Both the position numbers and the translations under genes were made by a program. From NCBI RefSeq assembly GCF_019396385.1, contig NZ_JAHKRN010000022.1, positions 1 to 64,000 of the forward strand: a DNA stretch of 64,000 nt, written 5' to 3'. Below are positions 27,167 through 34,737 of the stretch, piece after piece; the stretch's first letter is position 1; each line of letters starts with the position of its first letter. The DNA is from Nonomuraea harbinensis. Its GTDB lineage: Bacteria > Actinomycetota > Actinomycetes > Streptosporangiales > Streptosporangiaceae. The notes under the pieces are model-generated. The model worked only from the letters and a program-made list of their open reading frames with translations. It was not told the origin of the DNA and made no database searches.

Positions 27167-27418
27167 CTAGACGGATTCGAGCTCTCGGACCATCGCCACG
27201 ATGGTCACGACGTCCCTGAAGTTGTCGGGGTCGAGCTTCGCCGCGGGGATCGCGACGCCGAGGTCCCTGCGGAGGAAGTTCAGCAGCCGCGCCGTCCGCA
27301 GGGAGTCCAGGAGGCCCGACACGAGGAGCGGGGTCGTCTCGTCGACCTTGATGTCGTCGCCGTCCAGGACGAGGTTCTCCTGGACGAAGGCGACCAGTCT
27401 CTGCGTGAGCTCGGTCAT
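27167..27418 (-). CDS. Discrete acyl carrier protein
   Basis: The 83-residue protein is acidic and helical, with the phosphopantetheine site in GLLDSLRT (Ser39). A free ACP between two KASIII-like acyltransferases reproduces the chlorothricin set in which ChlB3 loads ACP ChlB2 with the aryl group and ChlB6 passes it to the final acceptor. It probably carries the orsellinate-like unit during tailoring or transfer. Its ATG overlaps the stop of KASIII-like B (ATGA, 27415-27418), so it is translationally coupled to it. Confidence 0.9.
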   Translation of the reverse strand: MTELTQRLVAFVQENLVLDGDDIKVDETTPLLVSGLLDSLRTARLLNFLRRDLGVAIPAAKLDPDNFRDVVTIVAMVRELESV

Positions 27419-28467
27419 GCGCGTGCCCCTTGCGTGACGGGAGAGGTGGACAGGACCCTGAACGCCGCCGCGGCGACGGACGTCCCGGAGCCGAACCCGA
27501 CCATGAGCAGGTGGTCGCCGGCCACCAGCCCGCCGGTCGCGATCAGGTGCTCGAAGGCGATGAACTGGTCCACCGCGCCGCAGTGGCCCACGCGCCTGCC
27601 GTAGTCCCAGGTCGTCTGGTCCTCGTCGATGCCCAGCCAGGACATCTGCCCGTCCAGGTCCTCGCGGCGGCCGTGCGGGAAGGCGACCCGCGTGATGTCG
27701 GAGAGCCCGATCCCGGCCTCGTCCAGGGTCTGTTCGACCTGCTGCATCATCGTCTTCTGGATCGTCAGGTGGATCCCGGTCCCCTGCGCCTTGAGCAGCC
27801 GCTGGCGGAACTCCTCGTGGCGGTCGCCGAAGCTCAGCCCCCTGCCGACGGTGGCGTCCGGGGGGAAGAGGGGGTAGGCGCCGTCGTTGACCGCGTCGGC
27901 CTCGGGTATCACCGTCGCGTTCACCGACAGGAGCTCGGCCATGCCGTACTCCTTGCCGAGGACGAGCGCGGCCGCGGCGTCGCCGATCAGCGCCCCGGGC
28001 GTCATCCGCCAGCGGTCCACCAGCGGGGTGCCGTGGTTGTCCGAGGAGACGACCATGGCGGTCCGCCGGTCCTCGCCGGCCCGCAGGTAGCTCGCCGCCA
28101 GCTCCAGCGAGCTGATCATCCCCACGCAGCCGCTCCGGATCTCGAACGCCGGAACGTTCCCGCCGAGGAGGTGCTTCTGCAGGTAGTGCTGAGGTTGCCA
28201 GCCGTTCGGGCCCTGGTGCCAGACCGACGGGTAGAGCAGGAGGTCGAGCTCGCGCGGGGAGGACTCACCCCAGCGGTCGTACGCGTCCAGGACCGCGAGC
28301 CGCGCCATCTCGGGCGCGGGCATGTCGCCGGCCACCGCCGCGCCGATCTGCTGAAATCTCTCGGCCTCCTCCTCCGGATACCAGCCCTCGCGAACCGCCT
28401 GCTCGACGCTCACACTGTCAGGCACATAAACGCCGAGGCTCCTGACGAACATGTTGGATGTACGCAC
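27415..28467 (-). CDS. KASIII-like acyltransferase B (ChlB6/CerJ type)
   Basis: First gene of the polyketide operon, 350 residues. The triad of the acyl-transferring KASIII branch is complete: Cys114 (RSGCVGM), His265 (VAFPHGRR) and Asp300 (GHCGAVDQ). Proteins of this type attach aryl or malonyl groups to sugars or other acceptors in the chlorothricin, avilamycin, calicheamicin and cervimycin pathways. Here no glycosyltransferase or sugar gene is near, so the acceptor is unknown; the neighbouring RiPP is a candidate. GTG 28467 follows TTAGGGGACG and aligns with the start of the sister protein; ATG 28452 is possible. Confidence 0.85.
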   Translation of the reverse strand: MRTSNMFVRSLGVYVPDSVSVEQAVREGWYPEEEAERFQQIGAAVAGDMPAPEMARLAVLDAYDRWGESSPRELDLLLYPSVWHQGPNGWQPQHYLQKHLLGGNVPAFEIRSGCVGMISSLELAASYLRAGEDRRTAMVVSSDNHGTPLVDRWRMTPGALIGDAAAALVLGKEYGMAELLSVNATVIPEADAVNDGAYPLFPPDATVGRGLSFGDRHEEFRQRLLKAQGTGIHLTIQKTMMQQVEQTLDEAGIGLSDITRVAFPHGRREDLDGQMSWLGIDEDQTTWDYGRRVGHCGAVDQFIAFEHLIATGGLVAGDHLLMVGFGSGTSVAAAAFRVLSTSPVTQGARA

Positions 28468-28811
28468 ACGTCCCCTAACTCGTCGACGATCCCGGGCAAC
28501 GGTCCTCGGGCAGCGTGAGGCGGCTCATCCGATTTATTTCGGGCCCGGGATATCAATCGGCTCCCGACCGGCGGGTGAATACAACGAAATGGTCCGGCGA
28601 GCCGTCAGCAAGGATAGGGGCCGATCATCGGATAAGGCAATATGTCCGCGAGCGATCCGGCCCGCGACATTCCGTAATCGAGATCCGACGGAACGTGTCG
28701 CATTTCGGAAATGCTTCTTTCCGCTTCACGCCGCCATTTCCGCGAATGTGACGGCCGCGAATCCGGCGCCGGACCCGGCGCTATTCACGCTCGGGCCCGG
28801 TGCGCGTCGTC
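28468..28811. promoter_or_regulatory. Upstream region of the polyketide operon
   Basis: A 344-base stretch, AT-richer than its flanks, between the first KASIII-like gene and the 3' end of the esterase gene. It must contain the promoter of the minus-strand polyketide operon. I see no perfect copy of the TGGGAGCGCTCCCA palindrome found before the RiPP operon and no confident -35/-10 pair. Confidence 0.4.
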
Positions 28812-30134
28812 TCAGGCGGGCACCTTCGTGCAGACGATGTCGTTGAGTTTGAACTGGGCCGGAACGGGGTTCGTCCCGGTGGCGGTCGCCGAGAAGCCGA
28901 AGCTCTGGCTGGAGCCGGGGCCGATGTAGGAGTTGTGGCCGGCGTCGCGGGCGGTCACCTGGGCGCCGGTCTGGGTCACCGTGGCGTTCCAGGCGTTCGT
29001 GATCTGCTGGTTGCCCGACCAGGCCCACGTCACGGTCCAGTCGTCGACGGGGGTCGTGCCGGTGTTCCTGATGGTCACGGTGCCGTTGAAGGCGCCGTTC
29101 CAGGCGCCGGTGGCGTAGGCGACCTCACAGGAGGTGCCCAGCTTGAGCCCGCCGCGCAGGAAGGTCGCGAAGTTGGCCCAGGTGGGGTTCAGCGTGCCGG
29201 TGCCCACGGTCTCGGAGCAGTCGGTGGTGGTGTAGACGGTCTGGTTGCCGTACTGGGCGGGGTCCATGATCTGGGACATCATGTGGTCCGCGGCGGGCAC
29301 CGAGACGAAGGTGGCGTCGCCGCACTGAGCCTTGATCCTGTTGTAGAGCAGGACGCTCTGCCCGTGCGGCACCAGGAAGTCGGCCTGGCCGTGCAGGAAC
29401 ATCAGCGGCGGGTCGTTGGCGTCGACGTAGGTCATCGGGTTGGCCTGGGCCACCTTGGCCGGGCAGGTCTGGATCGGGCAGCCGACCAGGAGGGATTCCG
29501 GGGAGGCCGGGGAGTCGTGGTCGAGCCCGCCGGTCGGCAGGTTCTGCGCGTTCATCTGCAGGAAGTCGGTCGGGCTGTAGAAGGCGAGTCCCACCTGCAC
29601 GGCGCTGGAGACGCCGGTCGTGCCGACGGTGCCCTCCAGCGCCGCCACCCCGCCGGACAGGGTGGCCATCTCCGTCAGCCAGCCGCCCGAGGAGTCGCCC
29701 ATGATCGCGAAGCGGTTCGGGTCGATCTGGTACGTCGCGGCGTTCGCACGCAGCCAGCGGATGGCCGCCTTGATGTCGTGCACCTGGGCCGGGAAGATCG
29801 CTTGTGCGCTGTTCCGGACGCTGACGCCGGCCACGGCGAAGCCCAGGGGGTTGAAGATCGCCGCGATCGCGTCCGTGCCGGCCTTGCCGTCGTCGCTCGT
29901 CCACGCCGAGCCGGTGTGCCAGATCAGCAGCGGCCGGGGCGTGATGCCGGTGGACGGCAGGTAGAGGTCCAGCAGATGGCCCTTGCTGCCGGCCGGTTGT
30001 GCGGGCGCGTAGGCGATGTCGGTGACCACCTGCGCGGCGTGAGCCGGCGGCGCCGAGGCCACCGACACACCGACGGCGGCCAGCACGGTCATCGCCATGC
30101 CGACGATCATGGCCGTGCGGATTCGAGCTTGCAT
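28812..30134 (-). CDS. Secreted PHB-depolymerase-like esterase with C-terminal CBM2
   Basis: The 440-residue exported enzyme starts with a signal peptide (MQARIRTAMIVGMAMTVLAA, cut near PPAHAA). The catalytic module has the elbow GDSSGGW and the acid and His regions (LMFLHGQADFLVP, PAADHMM) of the alpha/beta hydrolase_3/BD-FAE-type esterases. The last ~100 residues, from CEVAYATGAWNGAF to the final Cys, are a family 2 carbohydrate-binding module with its terminal disulfide pair and exposed Trp residues (WTVTWAW). It probably de-esterifies plant polymers while bound to cellulose or xylan. ATG 30134 has GGAG upstream; the frame stays open to 30185. Three direct repeats lie just upstream. Confidence 0.85.
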   Translation of the reverse strand: MQARIRTAMIVGMAMTVLAAVGVSVASAPPAHAAQVVTDIAYAPAQPAGSKGHLLDLYLPSTGITPRPLLIWHTGSAWTSDDGKAGTDAIAAIFNPLGFAVAGVSVRNSAQAIFPAQVHDIKAAIRWLRANAATYQIDPNRFAIMGDSSGGWLTEMATLSGGVAALEGTVGTTGVSSAVQVGLAFYSPTDFLQMNAQNLPTGGLDHDSPASPESLLVGCPIQTCPAKVAQANPMTYVDANDPPLMFLHGQADFLVPHGQSVLLYNRIKAQCGDATFVSVPAADHMMSQIMDPAQYGNQTVYTTTDCSETVGTGTLNPTWANFATFLRGGLKLGTSCEVAYATGAWNGAFNGTVTIRNTGTTPVDDWTVTWAWSGNQQITNAWNATVTQTGAQVTARDAGHNSYIGPGSSQSFGFSATATGTNPVPAQFKLNDIVCTKVPA

Positions 30135-30190
30135 GGTGCGACTCCGGTTGGTCGGATGATCGCCGCTTCCCCGGTCCCCGGCCATAGCGC

Positions 30191-30220
30191 CTGCTAGAAC
30201 CTGCTAGAACCTGCTAGAAC
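30191..30220. repeat. Three exact tandem copies of CTGCTAGAAC
   Basis: The 10-base unit CTGCTAGAAC occurs three times without spacing, 57 bases upstream of the esterase start. The 10-base period places each copy on the same face of the helix, as expected for a regulator-binding iteron. CTAG is normally rare in such genomes. Confidence 0.8.
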
Positions 30221-30605
30221 AATGTCCTGCTCGAGTGTCGCGGCTCACATCGATATGGGCGGGGAGACGATATGACACGTAAGTGACGCTGGTCAAAGTT
30301 TTCCGCACTTCATCCAGACCGGACTGAAAAAGCGGCATAAATCGTACTTTGTGGATCACAGGGCTCGAAGGCCGACCAGATCATCCATGGCGTGCACAGG
30401 CGGTCGGATAAGCACCCACGGGGCCTTGACAAGCCACTCGGCAAGCGACACCGGCCTTACCGGCAGTAAACACCCGCGCAACCTCGGGTTAACGCCGTGA
30501 AAGTTTCATCCCCTTGCCCCGGCCGATTCGACGTGACAATCTTTCCAACGCCGGGTTGGTGATAATGTCCACCGTGATGATCACCCCCCAGTCGCAGGAG
30601 GACGA
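30221..30605. promoter_or_regulatory. Divergent control region with a TGAAAGTTTCA palindrome
   Basis: This 385-base AT-richer gap lies between the esterase and the small secreted peptide gene. The perfect palindrome TGAAAGTTTCA is at 30498-30508; the same sequence occurs upstream of the arabinan-degrading operon at 43656. GAAA-N-TTTC palindromes of this kind are used by LacI-family regulators of xylan and cellulose genes in actinobacteria. TGATAAT at 30560 may be a -10 element for the peptide gene. No ORF of note is present. Confidence 0.5.
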
Positions 30606-30824
30606 ATGCGAAAGGCACGCGCTGTTCTCGTCTCGGCCGTCATGGTCCTCGGAGTGTCGCTGACGATCGGCGCCGCCCCGGCGCACGCCGAAAGGCTGGC
30701 CGGCGTCTTCAGGGACTACTCGGAGTGCCAGCGGATCGGCAGCCACGGCATAAACCAGGGCTGGTGGGACGACTATTCATGCGAGTGGGAAGGCCGTTAC
30801 CGCTACTACTTCCTCTACGCGTGA
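30606..30824 (+). CDS. Small secreted protein of unknown function
   Basis: The 72-residue product has a clear signal peptide (basic MRKAR, hydrophobic core, cleavage after APAHA near residue 27). The mature part is about 45 residues, rich in Tyr and Trp, with two Cys (SECQR and YSCEW) that could form one disulfide. The ribosome site GGAGGA is well placed before ATG 30606. Short aromatic, two-Cys secreted peptides are common in actinobacteria and mostly uncharacterised. A LacI-type palindrome lies ~100 bases upstream. I do not recognise a family. Confidence 0.75.
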   Translation: MRKARAVLVSAVMVLGVSLTIGAAPAHAERLAGVFRDYSECQRIGSHGINQGWWDDYSCEWEGRYRYYFLYA

Positions 30825-30828
30825 CACC

Positions 30829-30884
30829 GTGAGCCGCGCGCACCCCCGGGGCTGAGGGGCCGGACCGGGGGCGCGTGTGTCTCA
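30829..30884. terminator. Terminator hairpin between convergent genes
   Basis: The left arm from GTGAG to CACCCCCGG (30829-30849) and the right arm from CCGGGGGCGCG to CTCAC (30864-30884) form a long, slightly interrupted stem between the small peptide gene and the convergent P450 gene. Confidence 0.65.
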
Positions 30885-30922
30885 CCGTTCTTCGTGCCGG
30901 TCGCGAGGCCGGCCGGTGCCGG

Positions 30923-32143
30923 TCAGCGGTGCAGCAGGATCGGCAGGCGGGCCCAGCCGTGCGCGATGAAGGACGGCACGTGGGGCAGCTCGCTCTCGTC
31001 CACGGCCAGCCGGAGGTCCGGGAAGCGGGCGAACAGCGCGGGCAGGGCGGTGAGCGCCTCCTGCCGGGCGAGCGGAGCCCCGATGCAGCGGTGCACGCCG
31101 ATGCCGAAGGCCAGGTGCTCGTCGCGTTCCTTGGTCGGGTCGAACCGGTCGGCGTCCGGGCCGTGCTGGTCGGGGTCGTGCCCGGCCGCCAGGTAGCTGG
31201 TGATGATCGCGTCGCCCGCCTCGATCCGTACGCCGCCGATCTCGATCGGCTCGATGGCGAAGCGCAGCGGCAGGTTGGCGATCGACGGCGTCCAGCGCAG
31301 CGTCTCCTCGACCACCGCGTCCCAGGAGACCTCTCCCGACAGGACCCGCTGCAGGTGGTCCGGATGGGTGAGCAGGGCGTGCACCGCGTTGCCGATCAGG
31401 TTGACGGTGGTCTCGTGCCCGGCCGCGATGAGGAGCAGCAGGGTGTCGCGCAGCTCGTCGTCGGTGAGCGAGTCGCCGCTGTCGCGGACGTTGATCAGCT
31501 CGGTGGTCAGGTCGTCGCCCGGGTGCTCGCGCTTGTGGGCGACCAGGGCGGGCAGCGCGGTGCCGATCCGGACGGCCGTGGCAGCCGCCTGCTCCGGGGT
31601 GGCGGTGGTGTCCATGATGGCCTCCATCACCTGGGCCATCTCCTCCCGCATGCCCTCGGGGACGCCGAACAGCTCGCAGATCACCCGCATCGGCAGCGGG
31701 TGGGCGTAGGCGGCGCGGAGGTCGACGGCCTGGCCCCGGGGCTGCGCGGCCATGGCGTCCAGCAGTTCCGCGACGATGTCCTCGACGATCGGCTGCATGG
31801 CCTTGGTACGGCGCGCGGTGAAGCTCGGGGCGATCAGCTTGCGCAGCCGCCGGTGCTCCTCGCCGTAGGCGCTGAGCATGTTGGACACGCCGATCCAGGT
31901 CATGATCCAGGTCCAGCCCGGCTCGGCGAGCGCCTGGGGCAGCAGCCGCCAGTGCCGCTTGTCCTTGCTGACCAGCGGATCGAGGATGAGCTGCTTGAGC
32001 AGGTCGTGCCGGGTCACCGCCCAGGCCGGGATGCCTCCCGCGAGCTCTACGAGGACCAGGGGGCCGAGGTCGCGTAGTCGGCGGACCTCGCCGGGGAGGT
32101 CGGAGCCGAAGGGATCGAGGACGACGGGGGCCGCATTGCCCAC
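30923..32143 (-). CDS. cvnF: Cytochrome P450 of the conservon (second P450)
   Basis: The 406-residue P450 has a complete set of motifs: I-helix LIAAGHETT, K-helix EETLRW (ExxR), and heme loop FGIGVHRCIG with Cys353. It belongs to the soluble bacterial P450s and would need separate ferredoxin partners. It is the sixth gene of a conservon operon; such conservons in Streptomyces (for example cvn9) end with two P450 genes. GTG 32143 is preceded by AGGAG and gives a normal N-terminus; the frame is open to 32269. It overlaps the end of the preceding P450 gene by 97 bases in another frame. Substrate unknown. Confidence 0.85.
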   Translation of the reverse strand: MGNAAPVVLDPFGSDLPGEVRRLRDLGPLVLVELAGGIPAWAVTRHDLLKQLILDPLVSKDKRHWRLLPQALAEPGWTWIMTWIGVSNMLSAYGEEHRRLRKLIAPSFTARRTKAMQPIVEDIVAELLDAMAAQPRGQAVDLRAAYAHPLPMRVICELFGVPEGMREEMAQVMEAIMDTTATPEQAAATAVRIGTALPALVAHKREHPGDDLTTELINVRDSGDSLTDDELRDTLLLLIAAGHETTVNLIGNAVHALLTHPDHLQRVLSGEVSWDAVVEETLRWTPSIANLPLRFAIEPIEIGGVRIEAGDAIITSYLAAGHDPDQHGPDADRFDPTKERDEHLAFGIGVHRCIGAPLARQEALTALPALFARFPDLRLAVDESELPHVPSFIAHGWARLPILLHR

Positions 32144-33372
32144 GGGGATTCTCCTGGCTGGTCGGGACGGATCGGGGTGAAGCGCACCGGCAGGTGCGCC
32201 AGCGCGCGATGGAACGGGCCGGGCCGCCACGACAGCTCGCCGCGGGGCACGGTCAGTTCGAGGTCGCACAGGTGAGAGGTCAGGCGTTCGATCGCGGTCA
32301 TCGCGATGAGCACGGCCGGGTCGCTGGCCGGGCAGCGGTGCGGCCCGGCGCCGAAGCCCAGGTAGGCGCCGCCGTCGGAGCGCAGTTCCTCGGGGATGCC
32401 GGTGGGCTCGGTGTTGGCCGCGGCGTAGGAGACGAGGACCAGCTCGGCCGGCTGGATCCAGGTGCCGTGGAAGTGCACGGGCTGGAGCGTGAAGTACGGG
32501 CCGTAGTTCGCCATGGCGGGCTCGGCGCGCAGGGCTTCCATGAGGGCGTCGTACGTGCTGAGCGCGCCGTTGGTGAGCGAGCTGTAGTAGCGGTCGTCGC
32601 TGACCATCCGGGAGATCGTGTTGGAGATCAGGTTGGCCATGGGGTCGTAGGTGGCTGCCGTCACCAGCACGAGGGTCTCCGCCAGCTCGTCGGTCCGCAG
32701 CATGGCCGGATGGTCCATGAACCAGGAGGTCAGGTCGTCGCCCCGCTGGGCGTGCTTGGCCTGGATCAGCTCGCCGATGTAGCGGCTGAACGCCTCGCTG
32801 CCCCGCGCGCCCGTCTCGCCGTCGGCCTCCATCATGTCCGACAGGGCCTGGACCAGGCCTTCGCTGTCGGAGTCGGGCCGCCCGAAGAGCAGGTTGAAGA
32901 CGCGGGCCGGGATGAGCCGGGCGAAGTCGGCGACCAGGTCGGCCTCGCCCTTCGTGGCGAACCGGCCGATGAGCGAGTCCGACACCTCGGTCACCAGCTG
33001 GCGCAGCTTGTGCGGCTGGATCTGCTGGAAGCAGTCGGCGATCACCTTGCGGTAGCGGGCGTGCTCGGCGCCGTCGGAGAACAGCGCGTTCGGGCGGTAG
33101 CCGAGCATCGCGATCACCCCGCCGGTCTCCGGGGTCTCGGGGAGCCGCGCCTGCCAGGCGCCGGAGTTCTTGCTCCAGAAGCCGCCGGCGTTGGTCAGCA
33201 CGTCCAGGGCGGCCCGGTAGCCGATCACCAGGTGGGCCTCGACGCCCGGGGCGATCTCCACGGGCGCGACCGCGCCGTGCCGCGCGCGCAGCTCCGCGTA
33301 GACGGCCTGCGGGTCTCTGGCGTACTCGGGCCCGTACAGGCGCCCGGCGTCGGGCATGTAGCGCAGGGTCAT
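32047..33372 (-). CDS. cvnE: Cytochrome P450 of the conservon (first P450, CYP157-like)
   Basis: The 441-residue protein has the heme loop FGAGPHRCPA with Cys347 and a K-helix ALMEALRAEP that keeps ExxR. The I-helix, however, reads VTAATYDPMANL: the usual acid-alcohol pair for oxygen activation (A-G-x-D/E-T) is missing. Unusual P450s of the CYP157 group occupy this place in Streptomyces conservons, so it may serve in signalling rather than monooxygenation. The last ~30 residues are read across the start of the next P450 gene. Its ATG overlaps the stop of the GTPase gene (ATGA, 33369-33372). Confidence 0.8.
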   Translation of the reverse strand: MTLRYMPDAGRLYGPEYARDPQAVYAELRARHGAVAPVEIAPGVEAHLVIGYRAALDVLTNAGGFWSKNSGAWQARLPETPETGGVIAMLGYRPNALFSDGAEHARYRKVIADCFQQIQPHKLRQLVTEVSDSLIGRFATKGEADLVADFARLIPARVFNLLFGRPDSDSEGLVQALSDMMEADGETGARGSEAFSRYIGELIQAKHAQRGDDLTSWFMDHPAMLRTDELAETLVLVTAATYDPMANLISNTISRMVSDDRYYSSLTNGALSTYDALMEALRAEPAMANYGPYFTLQPVHFHGTWIQPAELVLVSYAAANTEPTGIPEELRSDGGAYLGFGAGPHRCPASDPAVLIAMTAIERLTSHLCDLELTVPRGELSWRPGPFHRALAHLPVRFTPIRPDQPGESPWAMRPPSSSIPSAPTSPARSADYATSAPWSS

Positions 33373-33947
33373 GACAACACCAGCTCTCTGACGTGCTCCA
33401 CCAGCGCGATCAGCGAGGCGCGGGCGGAGGCGGGGTCGCGGGCGTCGCACACCATCAGCGGCGTGCGCGGGTCCAGGTCGAGCGCCTGGCGCACGGACTC
33501 CAGCGGGTAGTCCGGCGAGTCGGGGAAGTGGTTGACGGCCACGGCGTAGCGGATGCCGGCGTTCTCCACCAGGTCGAGCACGGCGAAGCTCTCGTCGATG
33601 CGGCGGGTGTCGGCCAGCACCAGGACCCCCAGCGCGCCGCGTACCAGCTCGTCCCACAGGACCTGGAAGCGGGTCTGTCCCGGCGCCCCGAACAGGTAGA
33701 GCACGACGCCCGGCAGGGTGAGGCGGCCGAAGTCGATCGCGGTGGTCGTGGTCGTCTTCTCGTTCACGCCGGTGAGGTCGTCGACCAGCGTGCCCGCCTG
33801 GGTGAGCACCTCTTCGGTGTTGAGGGGCTTGATCTCCGAGAGCGCGCCCACGATGGTCGTCTTGCCCACCCCGAACGGCCCTGCGATGACCAGCTTGACC
33901 GGGATGTGCTCGGCGCTGACGCGACTGTCAGAGAGCGCGGAGGCCAT
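33369..33947 (-). CDS. cvnD: Conservon GTPase CvnD
   Basis: The 192-residue protein is a small Ras-like GTPase: G1 is GPFGVGKTT at residues 23-31, G3 is FGAPGQ, and the hydrophobic strand LGVLVLADTRR follows. It carries the Thr-rich EKTTTTTAIDFGRL segment usual in CvnD, equivalent to switch I. CvnD proteins work with a sensor-kinase-like CvnA and the CvnB/CvnC pair in a membrane-associated complex that resembles eukaryotic G-protein signalling. It overlaps CvnC by 20 bases and the first P450 by 4. Confidence 0.92.
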   Translation of the reverse strand: MASALSDSRVSAEHIPVKLVIAGPFGVGKTTIVGALSEIKPLNTEEVLTQAGTLVDDLTGVNEKTTTTTAIDFGRLTLPGVVLYLFGAPGQTRFQVLWDELVRGALGVLVLADTRRIDESFAVLDLVENAGIRYAVAVNHFPDSPDYPLESVRQALDLDPRTPLMVCDARDPASARASLIALVEHVRELVLS

Positions 33948-34278
33948 TGAGTACCAACTCCAAGATCTCGATGTCGGGCAGGTCGGTGGCCGGCGGATCG
34001 CGGGTCAGCAGCGTTCCGCCGCCGACCAGCCCGGCGACCAGCAACCGCACCACGCAGTAGGGCAGGCCCAGGTGCGCGGCGCACTCGTACACCGACAACG
34101 GCCCGTCCCGCAGCAGGGCCAGCAGATGCGAACCCGGAGGGTCCAGCCCGTTGGTGGCGGCGTCGGGCGCGATGTAGACCAGGGTCGTCCGCTGGACGCT
34201 GATGTGCTCGGGCACGGTCAGTCTCGCGGCGGCCATGTAGTCCGGGACGACCCGCCGCCGTTGTCGTCCTGAGGTCAT
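33928..34278 (-). CDS. cvnC: Conservon protein CvnC (DUF742)
   Basis: The 116-residue DUF742 protein has the typical pattern of a basic N-terminus (GRQRRRVVPDYMAAARLT) and a winged-helix-like middle (LSVYECAAHLGLPYCVVRLLVAGLV). It is the third component of the conservon complex; its biochemical role is unclear, but it binds other Cvn proteins. ATG 34278 overlaps the stop of CvnB by 4 bases and its end overlaps the GTPase gene by 20. Confidence 0.9.
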   Translation of the reverse strand: MTSGRQRRRVVPDYMAAARLTVPEHISVQRTTLVYIAPDAATNGLDPPGSHLLALLRDGPLSVYECAAHLGLPYCVVRLLVAGLVGGGTLLTRDPPATDLPDIEILELVLNGLRAL

Positions 34279-34730
34279 GTCCGCACGCCCTGCACCCTGG
34301 CCGCGCTGGCCTCGTCGAGAGCCTTGATCAGCTTCTGCACCTGCAGCTGCACCTCGTAGGCCAGCGCGCCGACGTTGACCGCGCCGGTGGCGGCGACGAC
34401 GATGGCGGCGCGGTCGCCGGCCGGGGCGATGTAGTAGTAGCCGCTGTCGGCCGAGATGACGATGTCCACCACCCCGCCTTCTGAGCCGCCGCTGAGGCCG
34501 TCGCACAGGGCTCGGGCGGCCCCCAGCACGGAGCTCGTCATGGCGGCGGCGCGCTCGCCGGTCTCGGTCGTCACGTCGGCCGAACCGCCGAGGATCAGCC
34601 CGTCACGGCTCAGCACCACGCCTCGCGTGACCCCGGGCAGCGCCATCAGGGGCGACAGAACCCAGGACACGTCGAGGGACAACGCGCGTCCCTTGGTCGG
34701 AACACGGCCAGAAGCGCTGTGAGCGTCCAT
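34275..34730 (-). CDS. cvnB: Conservon protein CvnB (roadblock/LC7 domain)
   Basis: This 151-residue protein is a roadblock/LC7 fold: LDVSWVLSPLMALPGVTRGVVLSRDGLIL at the start, then GERAAAMTSSVLGAARAL and the core strand VVDIVISADSGYYYIAPAG. Roadblock proteins regulate small GTPases, and CvnB presumably links the kinase-like CvnA with the GTPase CvnD. The gene starts 7 bases after the CvnA stop. Confidence 0.92.
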   Translation of the reverse strand: MDAHSASGRVPTKGRALSLDVSWVLSPLMALPGVTRGVVLSRDGLILGGSADVTTETGERAAAMTSSVLGAARALCDGLSGGSEGGVVDIVISADSGYYYIAPAGDRAAIVVAATGAVNVGALAYEVQLQVQKLIKALDEASAARVQGVRT

Positions 34731-34737
34731 GGAACGG

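Noticed and set aside
30923..33372. P450s as tailoring enzymes of the RiPP or polyketide
   Set aside because: They are coupled to cvnA-D in the standard conservon order, so they belong to that operon.
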